Origin: Sphingomonas colocasiae
Lineage (GTDB): Bacteria; Pseudomonadota; Alphaproteobacteria; Sphingomonadales; Sphingomonadaceae
Length of the DNA stretch: 64,000 nt
Direction of reading: 5' to 3'
Assembly (NCBI RefSeq): GCF_019880585.1
Contig: NZ_JAINVV010000004.1
Span: forward strand, 682,001-746,000
Position numbers and translations under genes: made by a program. Positions 52,059-60,660 of this stretch are shown piece by piece; within the stretch, counting starts at the first letter, position 1; each line of letters opens with the position of its first letter. The notes beneath the pieces were generated by a model. The model saw only the letters and a program-made list of their open reading frames with translations, was not told the origin of the DNA and ran no database searches.

Positions 52059-52490
52059 TCAGCGACTCTTCTTGCGCGTCGGCTTCTTTTCGGGGCGCTT
52101 GCCCAGGCCGATGGCGAGCGCGAGATTGCGGCGCTGCTCGGCATAATTGGGGGCGACCATCGGATAGTCGGCGGGAAGGCCCCAGCGCGCGCGATATTGT
52201 TCGGGCGTCAGATTGTGATGCGTCATCAGATGGCGCTTGAGCGTTCGCATCTTCAACCCATCCTCGAGGCAGACGAGATGGTCGGGCTTGAGCGAGGCGC
52301 GGATCGAGACCTTGGGCGTCGGCGGCTCTTCCTCGACCGGGGCGGGCGGGCTCGCAAGGCCGGCCAGCGCATCATGGACGTTCGCGATCACCATCGCCAG
52401 ATCGGAGACCGCGACCTTGTTGTTCGACACATGTGCGGCGACGATATCCGCGGTCAGAACGAGCAGCTTTTCGTCGCGTTCGTCGGCCAT
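52059..52490 (-). CDS. MucR family transcriptional regulator
   Basis: This 143-residue Ros/MucR zinc-finger regulator has an N-terminal helical oligomerisation part (LTADIVAAHVSNNKVAVSDL) and the finger VCLEDGLKMRTLKRHLMTHH with Cys, His and His, then LTPEQYRARWGLPADYPMV. The basic tail is KKPTRKKSR. MucR proteins are H-NS-like global regulators in Alphaproteobacteria, controlling exopolysaccharide, motility and cell cycle. ATG 52490 is preceded by GGAGGA. Divergent from the DUF5818 gene. Confidence 0.95.
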   Translation of the reverse strand: MADERDEKLLVLTADIVAAHVSNNKVAVSDLAMVIANVHDALAGLASPPAPVEEEPPTPKVSIRASLKPDHLVCLEDGLKMRTLKRHLMTHHNLTPEQYRARWGLPADYPMVAPNYAEQRRNLALAIGLGKRPEKKPTRKKSR

Positions 52491-52591
52491 CGAAACTTCC
52501 TCCAAAATGGAGGTAAATTCGATACCCAGCTTCGGCGACAATGCAAGCTTTTGGACTAGCGGGATCGCGATCCAGGCCATAGAGCGGCCGC

Positions 52592-52798
52592 ATGGCGGGC
52601 ATCGGCACCAGGATCGACGAATTGGGAACACTCCTGCGCGAGGGTGCGGGCTTTGTGTTGCGGCGCGATCTGGGCGGACGCTGGATGCTCGATATGCACC
52701 GTGTTCCCGTTGACCATGTGGAGAAGCGCGTCCGCGTCACCGGCGTGGTCGTGGCCGACGGACTCGTCGATGTCGATGGCGTGACCGCCGAGGCGTAG
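52592..52798 (+). CDS. DUF5818 small protein
   Basis: This 68-residue protein reads IDELGTLLREGAGFVLRRDL, then GGRWMLDMHR and EKRVRVTGVVVADGLVDVDG. It is a small beta-barrel-like protein known from sphingomonads as DUF5818. ATG 52592 is used. The product has no signal peptide. It ends 25 bases before dinB, and the two are probably cotranscribed. Function unknown. Confidence 0.78.
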   Translation: MAGIGTRIDELGTLLREGAGFVLRRDLGGRWMLDMHRVPVDHVEKRVRVTGVVVADGLVDVDGVTAEA

Positions 52799-52822
52799 AA
52801 CCGGCGACCGCTTGCTCCTAAA

Positions 52823-53902
52823 GTGCGAACGGTGGCCGAACGTAAGATCATTCATATCGACATGGACGCCTTTTTCGCGTCGGTGGAGCAGCGTGACGAT
52901 CCGTCGTTGCGCGGCCGGCCGCTCGCGGTGGGAAGCGCCGGCGGGCGCGGCGTGGTCGCCGCCGCGAGTTACGAGGCGCGCAAGTTCGGCGTCCGGTCGG
53001 CGATGCCCTCGGTCACCGCGATCCGCCGCTGTCCCGAACTGACCTTCGTGCCGCCGCGTTTCGACGTCTATCGCGCGGTCTCGCACCAGGTGCGTGCGAT
53101 CTTCGCCGATTATACCGATCTGATCGAGCCATTGTCGCTCGATGAAGCCTATCTCGACGTTACCGAGGATCGCCGTCGGCTGGGATCGGCGACCGCGACG
53201 GCGGAGGAGATCCGCCATCGTATTCGGGAGGAGACGCGCCTGACTGCCTCGGCCGGTGTCTCGTACAACAAGTTCGTCGCCAAGCTCGCGTCCGACCAGA
53301 ACAAGCCCGATGGACTGTGCGTGATCACGCCGGAAATGGGGCCGGCCTTCGTCGCGGCGCTTCCCGTCAGCCGCTTTCGGGGCGTTGGGCCGGTCACGGC
53401 GAAGAAGATGGAACGACTGGGCATCCGCACCGGCGCGGATCTGCGCGATTGCGGGCTCGATTTCCTCGTTCGCCATTTCGGCGGCAGCGCCGAATATTTC
53501 CATCTCGCCGCGCAGGGCATCGACAATCGCGCGGTGATGCCCGATCGCCCGCTCAAATCGGTGGGCGCGGAAACCACCTTCGCCGACGATCTGATGGATG
53601 TGCCCGCCGTCCAGGCCGCGCTCGGCGAGATTCTGGATTCGTTGATGCGCCGGGTGGAGCGGTCGGGCGCGCGGGGCCGGACGGTGACGCTGAAAGTCCG
53701 CTATGCCGATTTCCGGTCGATGACGCGTTCGCGCACCCTGACCGGCGCGACCGGGAATGCGGAGATGATCGAGGCGCTGGCCCGCGGATTGGTCGACGAT
53801 CTGCCCGCGATCCTGCCGGGTATCCGGTTGCTCGGCGTCACCCTCTCCAACATCGTCGAGGAGGATGAGGACGGGCCCGTCCAGCCGGCGCTGCCGCTGT
53901 GA
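52823..53902 (+). CDS. dinB: DNA polymerase IV (Y family)
   Basis: This 359-residue translesion polymerase has the catalytic DMDAFFASVEQRDDPSLRG near the N-terminus, SYEARKFGVRSAMPS, the second acidic motif LSLDEAYLDVT, and VSYNKFVAKLASDQNKPDG. Thumb HhH region RFRGVGPVTAKKMERLGI and the little finger follow. The start is GTG 52823 or GTG 52832; the first is used here. The C-terminus EDEDGPVQPALPL resembles a beta-clamp-binding tail. No LexA box was recognised upstream. Confidence 0.95.
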   Translation: MRTVAERKIIHIDMDAFFASVEQRDDPSLRGRPLAVGSAGGRGVVAAASYEARKFGVRSAMPSVTAIRRCPELTFVPPRFDVYRAVSHQVRAIFADYTDLIEPLSLDEAYLDVTEDRRRLGSATATAEEIRHRIREETRLTASAGVSYNKFVAKLASDQNKPDGLCVITPEMGPAFVAALPVSRFRGVGPVTAKKMERLGIRTGADLRDCGLDFLVRHFGGSAEYFHLAAQGIDNRAVMPDRPLKSVGAETTFADDLMDVPAVQAALGEILDSLMRRVERSGARGRTVTLKVRYADFRSMTRSRTLTGATGNAEMIEALARGLVDDLPAILPGIRLLGVTLSNIVEEDEDGPVQPALPL

Positions 53903-53911
53903 TATGACCCC

Positions 53912-54004
53912 TGGAGCGCTTCCGCCATGAGCGGAACGCTCTGGTCTTTCGTTGTCGCATTTTCCGAGCCGTCGACCGTAAACGGTCAACTCGAAAATGC
54001 TCTA
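53912..54004. repeat. Mosaic palindromes downstream of dinB
   Basis: The first hairpin pairs GAGCGCTTCCGC with GCGGAACGCTC (53913-53943). The second pairs GCATTTTCCGAGCCGTCGACCG with CGGTCAACTCGAAAATGC (about 53958-54001) and ends in CTAG. That CTA provides the TAG stop of the P450 gene. It is related to the glnK-amtB palindromes. Confidence 0.75.
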
Positions 54005-55219
54005 GGCCGGAACCAGCTCCATCGGCAGGCTCGACCAGCTTCTGATCGTGTTGTTGTAATGACGGACGGGTTCGCCGGCGAGCAGGATGCGGCGCGCCCG
54101 GCGGGCGAGCGCGGTCAGCACCGCTTCCCCCTCCATCCTGGCGAGGAGCCGGCCGACACAGCCATGGATGCCGGCGCCGAAGCCGACATGATGGGTGATG
54201 CGCCGGCCGATATCATAGCGATCGGGCGCGTCCCAGGCATGGGAATCGCGATTGGCGGCGCCGAGGAACATCAGGATCTTGTCGCCCGCGCGCACCGGCA
54301 GGCCGCCGAGTTCGGCGGGGCGCGTGACGGTCCGGAAAAAGGTCTGGACGGGGGATTCGAAGCGCACCGCTTCCTCGAACGCGTTCTTCGCCAGATCGGG
54401 GCTGGCGCGCAGCCGATCGAATTCGGCGGGGAACCGTGCGAGCGCGTGCAGCGCCGCCGCGAGCGAATTGATCGTCGTGTCGAGCCCCGCCTGAAGCAGC
54501 GCGCGGACCAGCATCGGCGCATCGCCATGGCCGATCTCGCCCCGGTCGGCCGCTTCATGGACCATCATGCCGAGCCCGCCCGGGGCCAACCGCTCGCGAT
54601 GCCCTTGCGCCTCGATCCATTCGAAATTGACCTTCGCGGTCGATGCCTGGAACAGCGCATTGCGCGGGCCGAACGAATTGAACAGCGCATCGGCATGGGG
54701 AAGCAGCTTTTCCCGATTTTCCGCGCCCATGCCGACGGCATCGGGAAACACGCGCAGCGGATAGGCGCGGGCGAGGTCCGCAATCCCGTCGAAGCGTCGA
54801 TGCTCGATCAGTTCGGCGATCATGGTGTCCGCCGCCGCGAAAAATCGTTCGCGAAGGTCCGCCAGCACGGCTGGAGACAGTACGCGATTGAGCACGCGGC
54901 GAGCCGCGTCATGCTCGGGCGGATCGACCTCCAGGATCAGGCTGCGCAACCGGAACCGGCCATGCCGCTCGAAATCCTCCATGCCTACGCCGCGCGACGA
55001 GCAATAGGTACGCCAGTCCGCCAGCACCGCGCGGACGCTGTCGTGGCGCGCGACCGCGCCGACGCCGTAGCGGGACAGCCAGAAATACGGCCCCGCGTCG
55101 CGCATCGCCTGCTGCGCCGGATAGGGATCGTTGAAATAGCCGGTCTCGAAGGGATCGATATCGAGCACCGGCACGCCGGGCGGCGGATCATCGTCATAGA
55201 TCGCATAAGGGGATCGCAT
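54002..55219 (-). CDS. Cytochrome P450, CYP199A-like
   Basis: This 405-residue P450 has the I-helix LLQAGLDTTINSLAAAL, ExxR within EEAVRFESPVQTFFRTVTR, and the heme loop GFGAGIHGCVGRLLARMEGE with the Cys ligand. Blocks such as YCSSRGVGMEDF, LAEAYPL-like LARAYPLRVFPDAVG and NRDSHAWDAPDRYDI strongly recall CYP199A enzymes, which demethylate or hydroxylate para-substituted benzoates. It is soluble and needs ferredoxin partners not seen here. Divergent from a MarR-type regulator with a perfect operator between. Confidence 0.92.
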   Translation of the reverse strand: MRSPYAIYDDDPPPGVPVLDIDPFETGYFNDPYPAQQAMRDAGPYFWLSRYGVGAVARHDSVRAVLADWRTYCSSRGVGMEDFERHGRFRLRSLILEVDPPEHDAARRVLNRVLSPAVLADLRERFFAAADTMIAELIEHRRFDGIADLARAYPLRVFPDAVGMGAENREKLLPHADALFNSFGPRNALFQASTAKVNFEWIEAQGHRERLAPGGLGMMVHEAADRGEIGHGDAPMLVRALLQAGLDTTINSLAAALHALARFPAEFDRLRASPDLAKNAFEEAVRFESPVQTFFRTVTRPAELGGLPVRAGDKILMFLGAANRDSHAWDAPDRYDIGRRITHHVGFGAGIHGCVGRLLARMEGEAVLTALARRARRILLAGEPVRHYNNTIRSWSSLPMELVPA

Positions 55220-55236
55220 CGCATTCGCCTCCTATG

Positions 55237-55260
55237 TTCATATTGATAAGTCAATATGAA
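55237..55260. promoter_or_regulatory. MarR-type operator in the P450/marR divergent promoter
   Basis: Perfect 10-base inverted repeat TTCATATTGA-TAAG-TCAATATGAA, followed by a TCAATATG half-site at 55264-55271. It sits 18 bases upstream of the P450 start and 56 bases upstream of the MarR start. This is the most symmetrical operator-like site in the window. Confidence 0.8.
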
Positions 55261-55315
55261 GTGTCAATATGCGATCGCGATTTGGCAGGCGGCGGGCTTG
55301 TTGTAGGTTGGCGCG

Positions 55316-55822
55316 ATGACCGAGCCCGAGAAACCGCATGCGCACCCGGCACAACTGGCGATGGATCTCGACCGTTCGGTTTCGGTGCTGATCAATTTCG
55401 TCGCGACGAAGCTCACCGCGAGCGGTTCTGCCGCCTATCGCGCGCGCTTCGGGCTCAACATCACCGAGTTCCGCGTCCTCGCGATGCTCGCGGTCGAACC
55501 CGATATCCTCGGTCGTCGCTTCACCGAAGTGATGGGGCTCGATCCCGGCGCGGCGAGCCGGACGCTCAAGGGGCTGGAAGCGCGGGGGCTGGTGGTCAGC
55601 CGTATCGACGACCGTCACCCCGCCTATCGCCGCTGGTCGCTGACCGCCGCCGGCGCGGCGCTGCAGGACGAAGCTGTCCCGATCGCGTTGGAACGCGCGC
55701 GGATATTGCTTCAGGATTTCGACGCGGACGAGGAAGCGCGGCTTGTCGACTTCCTGCGCAGGATGCTGAAGCGGATGCCCGATGTGTCCGCGCTGAACGG
55801 CGATGCGGGGGAGGCGGGGTGA
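55316..55822 (+). CDS. MarR family transcriptional regulator
   Basis: This 168-residue winged-helix regulator has LNITEFRVLAMLAVEPDILG, recognition region LDPGAASRTLKGLEARGLVV and the wing RIDDRHPAYRRWSLTAAG. Residues at both ends form the dimer helices. It likely represses the divergent P450 and itself through the dyad at 55237-55260, with an aromatic acid as possible inducer (inference from the P450 type). The stop overlaps the next gene start. Confidence 0.92.
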   Translation: MTEPEKPHAHPAQLAMDLDRSVSVLINFVATKLTASGSAAYRARFGLNITEFRVLAMLAVEPDILGRRFTEVMGLDPGAASRTLKGLEARGLVVSRIDDRHPAYRRWSLTAAGAALQDEAVPIALERARILLQDFDADEEARLVDFLRRMLKRMPDVSALNGDAGEAG

Positions 55823-56442
55823 TCGATATCGGCCCGGTCGGGCGCAGAGTGGCGGCGGGACTGATCGCACTGGTCGGCTGGATCGGGATCGGGGTTCAGC
55901 TCGATGCGAGCACCGTCCTGGCGGGCTCGGTCCTGGGCGCGGTCTGGACGATGCTGCTGTTCTTCACGATCATCGCCAATCTGCTGGCCGCGATCGTCAT
56001 GACCGGGATCGCGCTCGATCGGCGCGCTTTCACGGCGCCCGTCACGATCGGCGGCGTCACGATCGCGATCCTGCTCGTCGGCGTGGTCTATGCGCTGCTG
56101 CTGCGCGGTTTGCTCGAATTGAGCGGCGGCGCGTGGCTTGCCGATGTCCTGCTTCACAGCGTCACGCCGGTGCTGGTGCCGCTCTATTGGCTGCTGCTCG
56201 CGCCCAAGGGCGGATTGACGTGGCGCGCGCCCTTCCTCTGGGCGTGCCTGCCGCTCGCCTATTTCGGCTATGCGTTGGTGCGCGGCGGCCTGGAAGCGCG
56301 TTATCCCTATCCCTTCATGAATGTCGCGAAGATCGGATGGGCGGCGACGCTGACCAACGCGACGGCGATGGCCGTGGGTTTCCTCCTCGTCGGTTTTGCC
56401 CTCGTCTGGCTGGACCGGCGTCTGGCGCGGGGCGGCCGCTGA
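55819..56442 (+). CDS. Pr6Pr family membrane protein
   Basis: This 207-residue protein has six hydrophobic helices, e.g. LIALVGWIGIGVQLDAST and MLLFFTIIANLLAAIVMTGI. The Pr6Pr hallmarks FFTIIANLL and HSVTPVLVPLYWLLLAPKG are present, as is YPYPFMNVAKIGW. The start is GTG 55819, overlapping the MarR stop (GTGA). Function unknown; possibly unrelated to the P450 although cotranscribed with marR. Confidence 0.85.
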   Translation: MIDIGPVGRRVAAGLIALVGWIGIGVQLDASTVLAGSVLGAVWTMLLFFTIIANLLAAIVMTGIALDRRAFTAPVTIGGVTIAILLVGVVYALLLRGLLELSGGAWLADVLLHSVTPVLVPLYWLLLAPKGGLTWRAPFLWACLPLAYFGYALVRGGLEARYPYPFMNVAKIGWAATLTNATAMAVGFLLVGFALVWLDRRLARGGR

Positions 56443-56457
56443 GCCGGCGTCACCGCG

Positions 56458-57219
56458 TCAGTCCGGCCAGGTGAAGTCCATCATCGTCTCGCCGGTCGTC
56501 ACACCGTCCGGCCCATAGCGTCGTTCGACGATCACGCCCCGGCCGCGATCGTCGATTGCGACGACGGTGCCACAGCGCGTGCCATAAACGGGATTGCGGA
56601 TGAAGATCGGCGACAATGCGGGCTCCTGCGGCACGTCCGACGCGGCGACCGTGCGGAGCCCGACATCGGGCAGCACATCTTCGCGAAGACCGTCGAGCAA
56701 TGTTTCGGGATGCATCGCGTCGCGCACGATCCAGTCCAGCATCAGCGCCTTTAGCCTGAGCGTCTTGGGCCATGGCTCGTCGAGCGTGCCGTTGGACAGG
56801 CCGTAGATGCCCGGCGCGAGCAGGCTGCGCTGCGCTTCGGGCCGGTTGGACAGGAACAGCGCGCGATCGCGATCGGCGACGATCAGATTGAAGGGATTGA
56901 AATCCGCGAGCGCGGCGTGATCCGCATCGGCATAGGCGCCGTGCCCGGCCAGAAGATCGGTGACGAGCGCACCGCGTGACGCGCGATCGGGGTTCGGCCC
57001 GCCATGGCCGCGCAAATTGGTGACGACGGCGAAGCGGCCCTGTTCGGAAACGCCCATCCAGGTGCCGCCAGATGCCAGATCGCGCCCCGCGATCAGATGG
57101 TCGGGATCGTCCCACCGCGCGAGCGGGCTGGCGGGGCGGGCGTGAAGCTCGTCGCGATTGCCCGCGACGACCAGGCGCCAGCGCGGATGCGATCGCCATG
57201 CGAAGGCCAGGACACACAT
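56458..57219 (-). CDS. NRDE family protein (TANGO2-like)
   Basis: This 253-residue protein starts MCVLAFAWRSHPRWRLVVAG, followed at once by NRDE, the diagnostic motif of the NRDE/TANGO2 family. TWMGVSEQGRFAVVTNLRG and SNGTLDEPWPKT are also typical. The N-terminal Cys 2 suggests an Ntn-hydrolase-type fold. TANGO2 homologues have been tied to heme trafficking and lipid metabolism in eukaryotes; the bacterial role is not settled. The gene is separate from neighbours. Confidence 0.9.
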   Translation of the reverse strand: MCVLAFAWRSHPRWRLVVAGNRDELHARPASPLARWDDPDHLIAGRDLASGGTWMGVSEQGRFAVVTNLRGHGGPNPDRASRGALVTDLLAGHGAYADADHAALADFNPFNLIVADRDRALFLSNRPEAQRSLLAPGIYGLSNGTLDEPWPKTLRLKALMLDWIVRDAMHPETLLDGLREDVLPDVGLRTVAASDVPQEPALSPIFIRNPVYGTRCGTVVAIDDRGRGVIVERRYGPDGVTTGETMMDFTWPD

Positions 57220-57347
57220 GGCCGAACCATTGCCCGCCGCGCCGCCCGCTGGCGACCGAAAAAAGCGCGCTCGACAAAGAACCGTGACAAAATCTTGGCG
57301 GGAGCACAGTCTCGTCTCCGTCGAACCCCCATGAAGGGAGTCTCGCC

Positions 57348-57824
57348 ATGACCGACACGATCGTCTCCGTATCGCTTCTCGTCGCCGCGGTCGCCGCCAT
57401 CCTGGTCGGCGGCATCTTCCATGCCTTTTCGTCCTTCGTGATGGCCGGGCTCGGCCGTATCCCCTCCGATCAGGGGGCGAACGCCATGCGGGCGATCAAC
57501 GTCACCGTGTTCACGCCCAGCTTCATGATCCCGTTCATGGGCATGGTGCCGTTCAGCCTCGCGCTCGCGGGCTGGGCGCTGTTTGCCTGGGATCGCGCGG
57601 GTTCGGGCCTGATCCTGACCGGCGCGCTTCTGTATCTGTTCGGCTGCTTCGGCGTGACGATGGCCTTCAACGTGCCGCTCAACAACCGGCTCGCCGCCGT
57701 CCAGCCCGCCGGGGAGACGGCGCTATGGGCGCATTATCGACAAGCCTGGACCCGCTGGAACACGGTGCGGACGATCGCGCCGGTGCTCGCGGGTCTGTCG
57801 TTCGTCCTGGCGTTTCCTGCCTGA
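57348..57824 (+). CDS. DUF1772 family membrane protein
   Basis: This 158-residue protein has four hydrophobic helices (VSLLVAAVAAILVGGIFHAF, FSLALAGWALFAWD, LLYLFGCFGVTMAFNVPLNN, TIAPVLAGLSFVLAF). The sequence TMAFNVPLNNRLAA, then WTRWNTVRT, is the DUF1772 (anthrone-oxygenase-like) signature. The ATG lies eight bases downstream of GGGAG. Function unknown; related proteins occur in quinone and polyketide contexts. Confidence 0.85.
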   Translation: MTDTIVSVSLLVAAVAAILVGGIFHAFSSFVMAGLGRIPSDQGANAMRAINVTVFTPSFMIPFMGMVPFSLALAGWALFAWDRAGSGLILTGALLYLFGCFGVTMAFNVPLNNRLAAVQPAGETALWAHYRQAWTRWNTVRTIAPVLAGLSFVLAFPA

Positions 57825-57926
57825 ACGACAATCAGCCTTAACCGTCCATGCACCCTGATATGATTTGGCGCGTTTAGCTTCTCTTCAGCATGGCGGGCCT
57901 AACGACCCAGTCCCGAAGGGAGCCGA

Positions 57927-60422
57927 GTGCACGTACGTCATATCCTGCCGATCCTGTTCCTGCTGCTCGCGGTATTCTGGCCGGGGGCGGCGTCGGCGGA
58001 GAGCGTCGAGCTGAGGTCGCATTTCTGCCACGCCAATGCGCCGGCGGACAGCGCGCCGGATGCGGGCACGGTCCGCGGCCTGGCCTTTGATTGCAGTGCA
58101 AGGAAAGCCACAGGCTATCATGATCGCTGGCTTTGGCTGCGGCTCGATACCGCCCAGCTCACCGGCACGGATGCGGCCAGCCTGGCGGCACTGCCGATCA
58201 GGTGGCGGCTGCTCATCGATCAGGCGCGTTTCGACCGGGTTGCGATCGTGGTCATCGACTCGCACGGGCGGGCCCAGGAAATCGTGCGGGCCGCCGGCGA
58301 TCTCGACAGGAACTGGGCGCCCGGCGGTTTGCAGCGCTTCGTCGTCGATCGCCCGGGCCGCGACGTCCGGCAGATCCATATCGGCTATTACAGGCTGGCC
58401 GATCTCGGCCTGATGCGAAAGGTGACGGCGGCAAGCCCGGAGACCGCGCGGCGGCTGAGCGACCGCTGGCTGCTGTTGATGGGGCTGTTCAGCGGCGCGC
58501 TGCTTTCGGCCTTCGCCTATAATCTGGTGATCTATATCGGGCATCGCCAGACTTTCCAGCGTTGGTATCTCATCTGGGCGGCCACCGTGCTTGCCTATGG
58601 GCTGATCTGGACAAATGTGATCGCGCTGCTGCTGCCCGGCTTCGTCGGGCCGGTCGCGGTCCGGCTCGATTTCATCCTGGTCGGCGTCATGATCGGCACC
58701 GGCAACGTCTTCTTCCTGGCGGTGATCGAGGAAGGCGTGTTGCCGCGCTGGCTGCATCGCGCCGGCCGCGTGCTGGCGCTGATCGGCATCCTGCTCGGCG
58801 CCGCCGCCTCGGCCGACCAGATCCTGCCCGCCGCGCTGATGGACCGGCTGATGAACTACGCCATCCTCGCCAGCGCGATCTCGGTCTTTGTCGGCGTCTG
58901 CTATGCGATCCGCCGGGGCAGCCGCATCGTCTGGTTCTATCTGCTGGGCTGGACGCCGGTGCTCGTCATCTTCGCGCTGCGGCTGGCGCGCAACCTGGGT
59001 TTCCTGCCGCAGAACGATCTGGTCGACCTCGCGACCTTCGGCACGCTCGCCTTCGAGTCGATCGCGCTTTCTCTCGCGATCGCCGATCGCTTCCGTCTGT
59101 TGCGCCGCGAACGCGACCTGGCCGAACAGGCGCGCGCCGCGATCGCGATCGAAAGCGACACGTTGCGGCGTGCGGCGCAGACCGACTTCCTGACCGGCCT
59201 CGGCAATCGCGCATCGTTCCAGGCGGCGTTGCGCACCAGCATGGAATCGAGCGCGCGCGGCATCCAGCTCTATCTGATCGATGTCGACAATCTGAAGGAG
59301 ATCAACGACCGGCTGGGTCATGACGGCGGCGATGCGCTGCTGGTGCATGTCGGCGAGATGCTGCGCGGCGCGGCGGGCGCCGACGAACATGTCGCGCGCA
59401 TCGGCGGTGACGAGTTCGCCCTGATCCTGACACGGCCGGACGAACGGCGCATCGCCGAAATTTCCGAAACGCTCGACATGATGCAGGGTGAGGTCTGGAG
59501 CTATGGCGGGCGAAGCTGGGCGCTGTCGCTGAGCATCGGCCTTGCCCGTTACCCCGAGGATGCTCTGGACGCCGATCCGCTGTACAAGAATGCCGATCTG
59601 GCGCTGTACGAGGCCAAGCTGCGCGGTCGCCGTCGCCTGCATCGCTATGACCCCAGCCTGCGCGCGGAGATCGATCGCAGCGCGGCGCTGGCGCGCGACG
59701 CGCATCTGGGGCTGGAGCGCGACGAATTCGTCCTCCATTATCAGCCGATCGTGGAACTGGAGAGCGGCCGCGTCGCCAGCTACGAGGCATTGCTGCGCTG
59801 GCAGCACCCCGAACATGGCGTGCTGACGCCGTCGGTGTTCGGCAGCGTGCTGGTCGACCCGAAGATCGGCAGCGCGGTGCAGGATCGTGTATTGGCGCGC
59901 GTTCTGACCATGCTCGCCGCGCGGCCCGACGATATCCGCACCGTCTCCATGAACTTCACCGCCGCGCAGCTCGATGGCGCGCACGCCGCACGCCGCCTGC
60001 TCGGCCGGCTGGAGGATGCGGGCGTCGCGCCGGAACGGCTGTGCATCGAAGTGACCGAGGATATCGTGCTGGGCCGTTCGGTCGATGCGATGGCGGAGGC
60101 CCTGCGCCTGCTTCACGATGCCCGCGTCCAGATCGCTCTCGACGATTTCGGCACCGGCTACGCGTCGCTCATCCATCTGAAGCGCATGCCGATCGATATC
60201 CTCAAGATCGATCGTTCCTTCGTGCTCAGCCTGTTCGACGGCGACCGCAGCAGCGAGGCGATCGTGCGGGCGATCATCGGATTGGGCCGGGGCATGCGCA
60301 AATCCGTGATTGCGGAGGGGATAGAGACGGTCGCGCAGCGCCAGCGCCTGATCGAACTCGGCTGCACGCTGGGGCAGGGCTATCTGTTCGCGCGGCCGGG
60401 GCCGCTCGACGATCTGCGATAG
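57927..60422 (+). CDS. 7TM-sensor diguanylate cyclase/phosphodiesterase (GGDEF-EAL)
   Basis: This 831-residue membrane protein has a signal peptide (ILPILFLLLAVFWPGAASA), a periplasmic 7TMR-DISM-extracellular-like domain (about 30-160) and a seven-helix 7TMR-DISM block (about 175-385). A linker helix, GGDEF domain (about 415-570, RIGGDEFALIL) and EAL domain (about 590-830, YEALLRWQHPEHG and DDFGTGYASLIHLKRMPID) follow. Both active sites look intact, so it may make or degrade cyclic di-GMP. The start is GTG 57927 with AGGGAG before it. The input is unknown. Confidence 0.94.
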   Translation: MHVRHILPILFLLLAVFWPGAASAESVELRSHFCHANAPADSAPDAGTVRGLAFDCSARKATGYHDRWLWLRLDTAQLTGTDAASLAALPIRWRLLIDQARFDRVAIVVIDSHGRAQEIVRAAGDLDRNWAPGGLQRFVVDRPGRDVRQIHIGYYRLADLGLMRKVTAASPETARRLSDRWLLLMGLFSGALLSAFAYNLVIYIGHRQTFQRWYLIWAATVLAYGLIWTNVIALLLPGFVGPVAVRLDFILVGVMIGTGNVFFLAVIEEGVLPRWLHRAGRVLALIGILLGAAASADQILPAALMDRLMNYAILASAISVFVGVCYAIRRGSRIVWFYLLGWTPVLVIFALRLARNLGFLPQNDLVDLATFGTLAFESIALSLAIADRFRLLRRERDLAEQARAAIAIESDTLRRAAQTDFLTGLGNRASFQAALRTSMESSARGIQLYLIDVDNLKEINDRLGHDGGDALLVHVGEMLRGAAGADEHVARIGGDEFALILTRPDERRIAEISETLDMMQGEVWSYGGRSWALSLSIGLARYPEDALDADPLYKNADLALYEAKLRGRRRLHRYDPSLRAEIDRSAALARDAHLGLERDEFVLHYQPIVELESGRVASYEALLRWQHPEHGVLTPSVFGSVLVDPKIGSAVQDRVLARVLTMLAARPDDIRTVSMNFTAAQLDGAHAARRLLGRLEDAGVAPERLCIEVTEDIVLGRSVDAMAEALRLLHDARVQIALDDFGTGYASLIHLKRMPIDILKIDRSFVLSLFDGDRSSEAIVRAIIGLGRGMRKSVIAEGIETVAQRQRLIELGCTLGQGYLFARPGPLDDLR

Positions 60423-60507
60423 CCGATTGCGTCGATCCCGGGCAACGATGTGGCCGTGTCGGCGGTTGGATTGAATATCCACGCCGTCCGCCACGCGAAG
60501 GAGAAGC

Positions 60508-60660
60508 ATGATGGGAGCCGACGAAATCCTGGCGCTGGAGATCTGGAAGGCATTGCGCGGCCGGCCGATCAGCGAAGCCGAGATCGTCGGGGAGGTCGCC
60601 GATTACCGACGCTGCCTCGACGCCGTACGTGCGACCGCGCCTCAGGAGGATCCGGACTGA
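60508..60660 (+). CDS. Small hypothetical protein (50 aa)
   Basis: The frame reads MMGADEILALEIWKALRGRP, then ISEAEIVGEVADYRRCLDAV and a short acidic end. AAGGAGAAGC immediately before ATG 60508 is a strong Shine-Dalgarno, and codon usage is biased as in neighbours. The protein is predicted to be helical and soluble. It lies 85 bases after the GGDEF-EAL gene and overlaps the convergent LysR gene by 19 bases. I do not recognise a family. Confidence 0.6.
   Translation: MMGADEILALEIWKALRGRPISEAEIVGEVADYRRCLDAVRATAPQEDPD

Noticed and set aside
57885-60509. 874-residue open frame antisense to the GGDEF-EAL gene
   Set aside because: It is Arg/Asp/Gln/His-rich with no recognisable domain, a typical shadow frame in high-GC DNA opposite a well-supported gene.
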